Shown piece by piece: positions 24,936 to 32,531 of a stretch of DNA of 39,310 nt. Below the pieces are notes generated by a model. The model was given only the letters and a program-made list of their open reading frames with translations. It ran no database searches and had not been told where the DNA came from. This stretch comes from JBHHZJ01 sp046758005 (GTDB taxonomy: Bacteria > Pseudomonadota > Alphaproteobacteria > Kiloniellales > J153): the NCBI GenBank assembly GCA_046758005.1, contig JBHHZJ010000021.1:1-39310 (forward strand). Reading direction: 5' to 3'. The position numbers were made by a program, and so were the translations under genes. Positions within the stretch are counted from its first letter, which is position 1, and every line of letters starts with the position of its first letter.

Positions 24936-25391
24936 GGTCGATTGCGGTCTCGGCGAATTCCCTTGGTGCCCGGAACCGGCACGGCCGAGGGTAGATCAGC
25001 CCGATTGCGGCCGGGTTAACCCGCAGGCGGTCGATCGAGGCGTCGAATCACGGGAAATTTCCAGCCGCGGCGAGGCCTTGCGGGCCGTGGCGCCGGCGCG
25101 AGGGGGGCGTCGCATGCCCCCGGCCGAGCACCCGGCGCCTGCGGTCGCGGTCGCGACGCCGTCGAGCGGCAAGGCCGGCGGCTGCCCGGAGTGGAGTGCG
25201 ATCGGAGGTTTCATAAATGTTCGATCCACCGCCGGAGATTGTGGAAACATAGTGGATAAACCTGTGGAAATAATAGCTAAGCTGTTGGAAGATAAAACAA
25301 CCACTTATTAGGTAATATGTCCTGATCGGATTCCGAGATTTGTTGCCGTGCGACCGGGCATCTGCGATAATACATGCTCCAGGGGATAAGT
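24936..25391. other. Gene-free region with an AT-rich island and DnaA-box-like repeats
   Basis: The first ~270 bp are GC-rich without supported genes. From about 25239 to 25330 composition drops sharply to AT-rich. Here TGTGGAAAC (25240), AGTGGATAA (25251) and TGTGGAAAT (25263) lie in the same direction at 11- and 12-bp steps, resembling the DnaA box TGTGGATAA (8/9 for the middle one, 7/9 for the others). A related TGTTGGAAGATAA follows at 25283. A TATTA-GG-TAATA palindrome (25306-25317) closes the island. This may be an origin-like element or a regulator array; no replication gene is adjacent. Confidence 0.5.
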
Positions 25392-25553
25392 ATGCGCGGA
25401 GTCTGGATCATGATCTCCGACCTGCTGACCGTGGTCATCATCTGCCTCATGGGGGTGCTGGTGCTCTATCCGGCGTCCCGGGCCCTTTGGCAAACGTGGG
25501 ACGCGCGGCAAAGGCGCCAAGCGCGGCAGGACGACCTGCTGCACCGCCGCTAG
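25392..25553 (+). CDS. Small single-pass membrane protein, 53 residues
   Basis: ATG 25392 follows AGGGG (25381-25385, spacing 6). The peptide has a short lead, one strong helix (LLTVVIICLMGVLVLYP, about 11-27), then W-rich and very basic residues (QTWDARQRRQARQ) and HRR at the end, giving a cytoplasmic positive tail. TAG is at 25551-25553. Hydrophobic then basic layout and a good ribosome site make it credible. It is not matched to any family I know. Confidence 0.6.
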   Translation: MRGVWIMISDLLTVVIICLMGVLVLYPASRALWQTWDARQRRQARQDDLLHRR

Positions 25554-25829
25554 GCGCGGCCCTCAATCCATCCCGCCTCGAGACGCCCCGCACCTGCACC
25601 GGCGCGGCAGCGCCGGTCCGGAGCGCGGGCTCAGCGGCAGGTCTTGCGGACGTGCGCCGCGATCACCGAGCGGATCAACGCCGTAAGGGGCGCAACCTGA
25701 TCGCCCATCGGCGAGGAAAAGGTCTCCGGACGATCGGGCGGGCCGGCGTGGCCGACTGTCAGGCAATTACTCGATCAGGACACACGGATCAATGATCGGG
25801 TCGGCCAACTGCCGATGCGATGTAGAACC

Positions 25830-26168
25830 TCAGTTGCCGGCCCCCGCCGGTTGGAACCCGGCACGAGCGGCATTGGCCTTTTCCATCGCCGCCTTGGCCT
25901 CTTGCGTCGTCAGCGCCTGGACGGTTTTCAGGTTGGTGACACCACCGGTCGATCCGGCGATCATCAATCCGGCCACGAGGTCCGTCAAATTGTCGCCTTC
26001 GGAAATGACCAGGAAATCGTACTCGCCGGTCGTCACATAGATTTGAAGGAGTTTCGCTCCGACCGATTCCATGAGACCGGCAACCGCGATCGCCCGGTCC
26101 TCCGGGTTGTCGATCATACCCTTCATCGCTTGTTCGGTGTAGTTGCCTTGCGTGATGAAAATCGCCAC
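25830..26168 (-). CDS. GYD-domain protein
   Basis: This 112-residue protein of the GYD/DUF family is a dimeric alpha+beta-barrel-like fold. It starts MAIFITQGNYTEQAMKGM and carries the name-giving TGEYDFLVI near residue 48-56, followed by a helix and a strand with LKTVQALT. GGGGAGG lies 14 nt before ATG 26168. Such proteins are common in alphaproteobacteria with no proven function. It stands alone; the 260 bp downstream (25554-25829) show nothing recognisable. Confidence 0.9.
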   Translation of the reverse strand: MAIFITQGNYTEQAMKGMIDNPEDRAIAVAGLMESVGAKLLQIYVTTGEYDFLVISEGDNLTDLVAGLMIAGSTGGVTNLKTVQALTTQEAKAAMEKANAARAGFQPAGAGN

Positions 26169-26650
26169 CTGCGCCTCCCCGTTCCAATAGGCGTTGAGCT
26201 AGAAATGCGTGTCGCCAGGACGCTCTTCCCGACTACCGAACATCATAACATGGCTAGCCGTCGCAAGCGAATGCAGCGTGGGCTTTTGGATTGCATAGGA
26301 ATTTGCGAACGTCTGGTTGTGTTGAGGGTTCTCGGACGCCTGGCGCTGAGGGACGGCGTCACTTGCTCGGGCGGCAGGCGTCGGAGAAGCCTCAGGGGGA
26401 GGAAACCGCGGGGGAATTTCGGCTCGGCCGAGCGGCGCGCGCGGTCCATGGGGATTTGACGGCCGCGTGCTGAGCGTCGAGCGTCGGCGGGATTGAGTGA
26501 TCGTGAGGGTTTGGACGACCGTACCGCCGGCGGGGTGGACATTCACCGGTTGGCCGTGCCGTGCGACGGCGAGTGGTGCCCGCTGTGCGGCCTCGAAGCG
26601 GCATTGAGCACAGCGGCGCGGTGGCGGGGCCCCTTTAATCAGCGCGCGAC
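26169..26650. other. 482-bp region without a supported gene
   Basis: Both strands were read. Open frames exist but show no conserved motif, no ribosome site and low-complexity Arg-rich translations. It may contain the promoter of the GYD gene at its left end. The region looks less GC-biased than the flanking genes near 26220-26340. Confidence 0.45.
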
Positions 26651-27631
26651 CTACAGCTGCCCGAACGCCGTGTCGTAGAACGCGTTCAGCTCGGCCAGTG
26701 CCTCGGGCGGCAGCGGGCCCATCCCGGCGGCGGCCAGCGCCTCCTCGAGGTGGGCCGGCTCGGCCAGACCGACGATCGCGCACGAGATGTCCGGGTTGGC
26801 GAGCGCGAAGCGGATCGCGCTCTGCGCGCGCGTCCCATAGCGCGCGCCGATCGCCTCGAACACGGCCCGGGCGCGCCGTTCCTCGGCCAGGATCCCGCTG
26901 CCCCTGGTGACCACGATCTCGCGCCCGTGACGCTCGTCGGTGGCGAGAACTCCGGCCGCCAGCACCCGAATGACCATGATCGCGAGGCCCTGGGTCAGGC
27001 AGGAATGGATCACCCCGGAGAAGTCGTGGCCCGACCAGCCCGCCGGCAGCGGCCGGGCGGCGGTGGGATTGATCAGATTGTAGTAGACCTGGGCCGAATC
27101 GAAGCGGCCGCTGGCGATCGCCTGCCGGATCGCCCCGGCCTCGCCCAGCGCGGTGAGCCCGAGGAAACGGGTCAGCCCCTGCTCGCGCATGCGCTCCAGG
27201 CCGTCGGCCGCGCCGCCGGCGCCGAGCACGTGCGCGATCCCGATCGCCCCGCCGCCGGTCTCGGTCTCTATGGGGTTGTGAAGCTGCAGCAGGTCGACCC
27301 GCTCGCGGCGCAGACGGACGAGGCTCGCGTGCACGCTTGCCTCGATCTGGCCGGGGATGTCGTCAAGCCGCGTGAGGTCGATCCCGACCTTGGTGGAGAC
27401 GTAGGGCTCCGGCTCGAGCTCCTCGAGCAGCCAGCCCAGCGCCTCCTCGGACCTGCCCTGGCCGTAGGCGGGCGCGGTGTCAATCCAGTTGATCCCGGCC
27501 TCGAGCGCGCGGCGCAGCGTGTTGAGCTTGGTCTCGTCGTCGGCGCGCAGCAGCAGGCCGCCCACGTAACCGCCGCCGAAGACGATCTCGGACACCTCGA
27601 TCCCGGTCCGTCCGAAGTTCCGGTATTTCAT
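26651..27631 (-). CDS. Aldo/keto reductase
   Basis: This 326-residue NAD(P)H-dependent TIM-barrel oxidoreductase has all catalytic residues in place: D51 (WIDTAPAYG), Y56, K81 (STKVG) and H118 (LLQLHNP). The start MKYRNFGRTGIEVSEIVFGGGYVGG is typical of the galactose dehydrogenase-like AKR group. Its GRTGIEVSEIVFGGG opening sets ATG 27631. It lies 34 bp after the DUF6445 gene on the same strand, so the two may be cotranscribed. The substrate is not deducible. Confidence 0.93.
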   Translation of the reverse strand: MKYRNFGRTGIEVSEIVFGGGYVGGLLLRADDETKLNTLRRALEAGINWIDTAPAYGQGRSEEALGWLLEELEPEPYVSTKVGIDLTRLDDIPGQIEASVHASLVRLRRERVDLLQLHNPIETETGGGAIGIAHVLGAGGAADGLERMREQGLTRFLGLTALGEAGAIRQAIASGRFDSAQVYYNLINPTAARPLPAGWSGHDFSGVIHSCLTQGLAIMVIRVLAAGVLATDERHGREIVVTRGSGILAEERRARAVFEAIGARYGTRAQSAIRFALANPDISCAIVGLAEPAHLEEALAAAGMGPLPPEALAELNAFYDTAFGQL

Positions 27632-27665
27632 GGTGGTCGCTCCACGATGTGCGCCATGCGTGACC

Positions 27666-28286
27666 CTATGGCGCGATGCCTTGCCGTGACTGGAACCCGA
27701 CGAGCTGCACCAGCCGGCCGTCCTCCAGCGAGCCGCCGAAGGCCGCGCCGGCCGAGTGCCACAGCCAGGGCCGATAGAGGATCAGGCGGTTGAAGCGCAT
27801 GGGCACGGTCATCAGGTGCTCCCACTTGTCCGGGTCGTTGCCCTCCCGCTGGAGCAGCTCGGCGATGCTGGCCGGGCCGTAGGCCCTGAGTTCCTGCTCG
27901 CTGAGCGGGGTGCGGTCCGAGCCGAGGCCCTTGTGCCGGAAGAACGCGGTGCCGCCGCGGCATCGCTCGGGCGGGTTCAGGTAGACGACGCCGACCCACG
28001 CGAGCATGCTCGGGTCGGCGTGCACGAGGTAGCGGCCTTCCTCGCCGGCGAGCGTGATGCGGAACTTGCCGTGCGAGGCGCGCGGGTCGGCAGTCCCGGA
28101 GACCGGCTCGCCGACCAGGCGCGACACCGCCGCGTCGAGGCCCGGCGGGACGAACTTCTGGCGCGAGTTGCGCCCGGGGAAGGTGCGCGGGCCGGTCACC
28201 TCGGGGTACTCGAAGCCGAGCGCGACCTTCCGCACCTCGCGCGGGTCCGGATAAAACTCGTCGACCACGATCAGGGACTGGTACAC
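27666..28286 (-). CDS. DUF6445 (2OG-Fe(II) oxygenase-like) protein
   Basis: This 206-residue protein resembles the DUF6445 family: LIVVDEFYPDPREVRKVAL at the start and RRGRTAFF-like GGTAFFRHKG in the middle. The oxygenase triad is visible as H89-x-D91 (VHADPS) and H177 (LWHSAG), with R191 placed for 2-oxoglutarate. I chose GTG 28286 because GGAGG precedes it and the conserved domain starts at once; longer starts overlap the divergent TPP gene. It diverges from the acetolactate-synthase-like gene with a 148-bp gap. Confidence 0.82.
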   Translation of the reverse strand: MYQSLIVVDEFYPDPREVRKVALGFEYPEVTGPRTFPGRNSRQKFVPPGLDAAVSRLVGEPVSGTADPRASHGKFRITLAGEEGRYLVHADPSMLAWVGVVYLNPPERCRGGTAFFRHKGLGSDRTPLSEQELRAYGPASIAELLQREGNDPDKWEHLMTVPMRFNRLILYRPWLWHSAGAAFGGSLEDGRLVQLVGFQSRQGIAP

Positions 28287-28434
28287 GCGCGCCTCCCCCT
28301 CCCGCTTGCCGCCCGGGATTTTGACCCCGGGGCCGCGCCGGCACAACCCGGCGAGCCGAGGCGCGACAAGCCGCGCGTCCCGCGCTACAAGGAGGGCCGC
28401 GGGCACACCAGCCAACCCGGGAGGACGGCGCGCC

Positions 28435-30120
28435 ATGAACGAGTCCGGCAACCTGCGCACGGGCGGGCAGATCCTGGTCGATCAACTGCGCATCCACGGC
28501 GCCGAGTTCGCCTTCGGCGTTCCGGGCGAGAGTTACCTCGCGGTGCTGGACGCGCTCTACGACGCGCCGCAGATCCGCTACGTGATCTGCCGCCAGGAGG
28601 GGGGCGCCGCCATGATGGCCGAGGCGTACGGCAAGCTGACCGGCCGCCCGGGCATCTGCATGGTCACGCGCGGACCCGGCGCGACCAACGCCAGCGCCGG
28701 GCTCCACATCGCCGCGCAGGATTCGACGCCGATGATCCTGCTGGTCGGCCAGGTCGCGCGCCCCGCCCTGGAACGCGAGGCGTTCCAGGAGATCGACTAC
28801 CGGCGCATGTTCGGCCAGATGGCCAAGTGGGTGGCGCAGATCGACGACCCCGGGCGCATCCCCGAGTTCCTGGCCCGCGCCTTCGCGACCGCCACTTCGG
28901 GCCGGCCGGGGCCCGTCGTGCTCGCCCTGCCGGAGGACATGCTGAGCGAGCGCGCGGCCGCCGCCGACGCCGCGCCCTACCGGCCGGTCCAGGCGCACCC
29001 GGGCGCGGCCGACATGACGCGGCTGCAAGAGCTGCTCGCGCGCGCCGAGCGCCCCTTCGTGATCCTGGGCGGCGGCGGCTGGACGGCCCGGGCCGTGGCC
29101 GACATCCGGGCCTTCGCCGAGGCCAACGCCCTGCCGGTGGGCGTGTCCTTCCGGCGCCAGGACCGGCTCGACAACACCCACGCCAGCTACGCCGGCGACA
29201 TCGGCATCGGCATCAACCCGAAGCTCGCACGGCGCATTAGGGACGCCGACCTGCTGCTCGTCGTCGGCGCGCGGCTGGGCGAGATCGCGACCGGCGGCTA
29301 TACCCTGATCGACATCCCGCGCCCGAGGCAGACGCTGGTCCACGTCCACGCCGACGCGCAGGAGCTGGGCCGGGTCTATCAGCCGGACCTGGCGATCAAC
29401 GCCGGGATGGAGGCGTTCGCCGCCGCCGCCCGGGCCAGCGAGCCGGTGGACTCCGCGCGCTGGGTCGCGTGGAGCGCGGCGGCGCGCCGCGACTACGTGG
29501 AGAACATCGAGCCGCCGGCGATCCCCGGGGCGCTGCAGATGGGCGAGGTCATGGCCACCCTGCGCCAGACGCTGCCGCCCGAGACCATCGTCGCCAACGG
29601 CGCCGGCAACTACTCGGCCTGGCCCAACCGCTTCTACCAATACCGTTCCTTCCCCAGCCAGCTCGGGCCGACCAGCGGCTCCATGGGCTACGCCACGCCG
29701 GCCGCGGTCGCGGCCAAGCTGGTCTATCCCGAGCGCCCCGTGGTCTGCTTCACCGGCGACGGCTGCTTCCTCATGACCGGGCAGGAACTGGCCACGGCCG
29801 TGCAGTACGACCTCGGCATCGTCGTCCTGCTGGTCAACAACGGCATGTACGGCACGATCCGCATGCACCAGGAGCGCGCGTACCCCGGCCGGGTCCTCGG
29901 CACCGTATTGGTCAACCCGGACTTCGCGGCGCTGGCGCGCGCCTACGGCGCCCACGGCGAGACGGTCGAGCGCACCGAGGACTTCGCGCCCGCCTTCGAG
30001 CGGGCGCGCGCCGCGGGCGGGCCCGCGCTCCTCGACCTGCGCATCGACCCGGAGGCGATCACCCCGCGCGCGAGCCTGAGCCGGATCCGCGAGGCCGCGC
30101 TCGCGTCCGCCGGCCCGTGA
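28435..30120 (+). CDS. Acetolactate-synthase-like ThDP-dependent enzyme
   Basis: This 561-residue protein has the three-domain ThDP architecture: FGVPGESYLAVLDAL, catalytic E55 in CRQEGGAAMMAEAYGKLTG, VTRGPGATNASAG, and the cofactor motif GDG (441-443) through NN (468-469). Overall it follows the large-subunit acetolactate synthase group, but neither a small regulatory subunit nor other ilv genes are next to it, so it may be a catabolic paralogue. GGGAGG 9 nt before ATG 28435 sets the start. It faces the DUF6445 gene. Confidence 0.9.
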   Translation: MNESGNLRTGGQILVDQLRIHGAEFAFGVPGESYLAVLDALYDAPQIRYVICRQEGGAAMMAEAYGKLTGRPGICMVTRGPGATNASAGLHIAAQDSTPMILLVGQVARPALEREAFQEIDYRRMFGQMAKWVAQIDDPGRIPEFLARAFATATSGRPGPVVLALPEDMLSERAAAADAAPYRPVQAHPGAADMTRLQELLARAERPFVILGGGGWTARAVADIRAFAEANALPVGVSFRRQDRLDNTHASYAGDIGIGINPKLARRIRDADLLLVVGARLGEIATGGYTLIDIPRPRQTLVHVHADAQELGRVYQPDLAINAGMEAFAAAARASEPVDSARWVAWSAAARRDYVENIEPPAIPGALQMGEVMATLRQTLPPETIVANGAGNYSAWPNRFYQYRSFPSQLGPTSGSMGYATPAAVAAKLVYPERPVVCFTGDGCFLMTGQELATAVQYDLGIVVLLVNNGMYGTIRMHQERAYPGRVLGTVLVNPDFAALARAYGAHGETVERTEDFAPAFERARAAGGPALLDLRIDPEAITPRASLSRIREAALASAGP

Positions 30121-30272
30121 AAGCCGGATTTCGGGAATCCGCGGCTGCGAATTCCTCGCAACCCATCTCGGGTGGATGACCGCTCCCGTTTCGGATAAAT
30201 CTAGGCGATGCCCGTTCGGGCATGGTCCGGCAAACGTCGGACAGAGTCAGCGATGACAGGGAGGAGAGTGTT

Positions 30273-31331
30273 ATGAAACACATCGGATCCGCTTCTGCCG
30301 CGATCGCATTGGTCGTGGCCGCCGGCCTGTCGGCGCCGGCGATGGCGGTCAATGACGAGCCGCTCACGGGCAACTGGGCGCCCACAGAATGGGGGCCGGA
30401 CGACAAGGCCGGCGCCGTCAATCGGACCACTGCCGCCATGGTTTTGAAGGCCGTCAAGCTGGTCAAGCAGGGCAAGGTCGCGACGCTCGGCAAGGTCTAT
30501 CAGCAGGATGCGCCGGCTTTCGGCACCCGCGGGTGGCGGATGGTCATCCCGGGCCTGCCCACGGGCGGGCCGTTCGGTCCGCAAGAACTCGTCTACAACG
30601 ACGAGTATCTGGCGACGGAGATCGGCCAGATCGGCACTCAGTTCGACGGGCCGGGCCACATCGGAGTCATCACCTCGAAGGGGATGTTCTTCTACAATGG
30701 GCGCTTCCTGACCGACAAAGGCATCGGCTCCTACGGCGTGGGTCCGCTCGGCGTCGAGCATGTCGCCAAGATCGGGTTCGTCTGCCGCGGCGTGCTGCTC
30801 GACGCCGCCGCACTGCGCGGCGGGCAACTGCCCATCCCAAAGGAAAACAGCAAGAGCGACCCCGGGATCGTCACCGACGAAGACGTCCGGGAGATGGTCC
30901 GCAGGCAAGGCATCGATCCGATCGGGGCAGGCGACTGCGTGTTCCTCTACACCGGCCACGGGGACATCTGGGACCCGTCCAAGTGGGATACGTTCGACGC
31001 CGCCGAGAAGGCCAAGCGGATCGCGGCGTTCAACGCCGGCGAGCCCGGTTTCGGCCTCTCGGCCTGCGAATACTTGGCCTCGCGCAAGGTCATTCTCTGG
31101 GGCTCGGACACGTGGGCCTCGGAAGCGGTCGGCCCCGGTTTTGCGGGTGAGGGCGACCAGCCGTTCGAATGCCACATCAAGATGATGACGAAACGCGGCA
31201 TCTGGAACCTGGAGAACCTGGATTTCTCCCAGCTGGTGGCCGACAAGGCCTATGAGTTCCTGTTCGTCTGGTCGCCGCTCAAGATCAAGGGCGGGACCGG
31301 CTCGCCCGGAAACCCGGTGGCGATCTACTGA
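30273..31331 (+). CDS. Exported cyclase-family (kynurenine formamidase-like) protein
   Basis: This 352-residue protein has an N-terminal signal peptide (about 1-25, cleavage near AMA-VN) and so a periplasmic place. The body is the cyclase family (PF04199), which usually shows H-x-G-T-H-x-D-x-P-x-H. Here the core reads GTQFDGPGH (121-129), so the middle His is Gln; whether it still binds metal is uncertain. Later blocks GDCVFLYTGHG and ILWGSDTW are kept. ATG 30273 follows GGAGAG; the upstream in-frame ATG 30222 is unlikely. A GC hairpin terminator follows. Confidence 0.88.
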   Translation: MKHIGSASAAIALVVAAGLSAPAMAVNDEPLTGNWAPTEWGPDDKAGAVNRTTAAMVLKAVKLVKQGKVATLGKVYQQDAPAFGTRGWRMVIPGLPTGGPFGPQELVYNDEYLATEIGQIGTQFDGPGHIGVITSKGMFFYNGRFLTDKGIGSYGVGPLGVEHVAKIGFVCRGVLLDAAALRGGQLPIPKENSKSDPGIVTDEDVREMVRRQGIDPIGAGDCVFLYTGHGDIWDPSKWDTFDAAEKAKRIAAFNAGEPGFGLSACEYLASRKVILWGSDTWASEAVGPGFAGEGDQPFECHIKMMTKRGIWNLENLDFSQLVADKAYEFLFVWSPLKIKGGTGSPGNPVAIY

Positions 31332-31424
31332 GTTCGGTTTATCGCCTCCTTGGACCGGACGGCGTACCGGTCGAGGACCGGTGCCGGCCCGGTTTCGATC
31401 CGGTGAGGGCTAAGTCGTATGTCG

Positions 31425-31454
31425 GGGCGGCCGTTCGCGCGGCCGCCCTTCCTT
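31425..31454 (+). terminator. Intrinsic-type terminator after the cyclase gene
   Basis: GGGCGGCCG (31425-31433) pairs with CGGCCGCCC (31440-31448) over a TTCGCG loop, followed by TTCCTT. It lies 94 bp after the cyclase stop. The weak T-run may be compensated by the strong stem. Confidence 0.6.
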
Positions 31455-31510
31455 GCGCACGCGCCCCGGACGACGCCCTCATGCGAACCACCTCCGATAT
31501 CAGGCGGCTA

Positions 31511-31945
31511 TCAGGCGGCGATGCGGTGCGGGCGGGTCAGGATGTAGGCGGCGACGGCGGCCAGCACCGCGGCGAGCGCCGCCGGCAGGACCCACCCCTC
31601 GGCGACGAACAGAGTGACGTAGACCAAGGTGGCGCCCATCATGACCACGGCCAGCACCTTGGCCGGCAGCGGGACCAGCCGGTGGGTGTGCCAGTCGCGC
31701 AGCGGTTGGCCGATCCGCGGGTGACTGTACAACCAGTCGTGGAAGCGGGCCGAGGACCTGGAGAAGGCCCACAGCGCGAGCAGAAAGAACACCGTGCTGG
31801 GCACCAACGGCAGCAGCAGGCCGGCGAGCCCGAGCGCCATGCTGAGCCAGCCGAAGGCAAGCAGCCCGAAACGGGCTCCGGGGTGGGCCAGAACGCGGCT
31901 TTCGGGGGCTTCGAAGGGTACCTCCTGCGGGCGCAGCAGCTCCAT
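31511..31945 (-). CDS. DUF454 (YbaN-family) membrane protein
   Basis: This 144-residue inner-membrane protein has an amphipathic start, then paired helices LLAFGWLSMALGLAGLLLPLVPSTVFFLLALWAFS (about 28-62), the family motif WLYSHPRIGQPLRDWH and two C-terminal helices. It matches DUF454. ATG 31945 is used with a moderate ribosome site. It converges with the cyclase gene across the terminator. Function unknown. Confidence 0.88.
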   Translation of the reverse strand: MELLRPQEVPFEAPESRVLAHPGARFGLLAFGWLSMALGLAGLLLPLVPSTVFFLLALWAFSRSSARFHDWLYSHPRIGQPLRDWHTHRLVPLPAKVLAVVMMGATLVYVTLFVAEGWVLPAALAAVLAAVAAYILTRPHRIAA

Positions 31946-32038
31946 GCCCGCAGCATGCCGGCCGCGGGTGAACGCCAGGTAAACGGGGTCGGACAGGCCC
32001 TTGCAGAGCCCCGCGGCCGGGCCCAGGCCGCCTTCGGT

Positions 32039-32212
32039 TCAGTCCAGCTTCTTGCCGTCCAGGGCCTTGTCCGCCTTGTCCCGCTGCGCGGCCTGGCGGC
32101 GCTTCTCGGCCTTGGGGCGGCCGAAGCGGGTGCGGTTTTCCGCCGCCCCGGCCTCCGCCTCGGCCCGGCGCTTGCGCTTGCGCGCCCGGCGCAGATTCAC
32201 GATCTCGGCCAT
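32039..32212 (-). CDS. DUF4169 small basic protein
   Basis: This 57-residue protein has the short family signature MAEIVNLRRARKRKRR, followed by ENRTRFGRPKAEK and the terminal DGKKLD. It is strongly basic and predicted helical. DUF4169 is common in alphaproteobacteria and lacks a known role. Start is ATG 32212. It lies just upstream of the DUF454 gene on the same strand. Confidence 0.85.
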   Translation of the reverse strand: MAEIVNLRRARKRKRRAEAEAGAAENRTRFGRPKAEKRRQAAQRDKADKALDGKKLD

Positions 32213-32527
32213 CTTCCCGACCGCCCGGTTTCTGCCGCCCCGCCCCGTCGGTTGCCCGGCGGGGCGTAGTGAGAGGATGCCGGCCCGGCCAACGATAAGC
32301 AACCGCACCGGGGCCCGGCGGCCGGCGCATTCATTTCTAACCGATGCGGTCCACGGCCTATGGCAATCCTCGCGCCGGTTAACCATCTTCTCTATGCGGT
32401 GATCGTCGGCCGCACCGTCCCGCTCGACGAGCGGTAAATGAAAGGAAAGGGAGCGCGCCATGATCGAGGGCCTTCGCGTTTCGTCGCGTCCGCAACCCCT
32501 TTCCTCCGCGCCGGGAGGCGCCGTCCC
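32213..32527. other. 315-bp divergent intergenic region
   Basis: Between DUF4169 and the acyl-CoA dehydrogenase. It holds a hairpin CCGCTC-GAC-GAGCGG (32420-32434) and a short leader-type frame (32460-32531). No longer gene is visible. Confidence 0.45.
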
Positions 32528-32531
32528 ATGA
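32460..32531 (+). CDS. Possible 23-residue leader peptide coupled to the dehydrogenase gene
   Basis: ATG 32460 follows AAGGAAAGGGAG at spacing 7. It encodes 23 residues and its stop TGA overlaps the dehydrogenase start as ATGA (32528-32531). This arrangement fits translational coupling. The dehydrogenase also has its own GGGAGG 10 nt before ATG 32528, so coupling is optional. No runs of regulatory codons are seen. Confidence 0.3.
   Translation: MIEGLRVSSRPQPLSSAPGGAVP

Noticed and set aside
25319..25783. 11-bp inverted match CGATCAGGACA flanking 25319-25783
   Set aside because: An 11-bp match within this many bases is expected by chance, and no element features lie between.
27628..29955. 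775-codon open frame on the minus strand
   Set aside because: It is antisense to the acetolactate-synthase-like gene and overlaps the DUF6445 gene out of frame. Its translation is rich in Arg, Gly and Val with no motif, an artefact of GC-rich codon bias.
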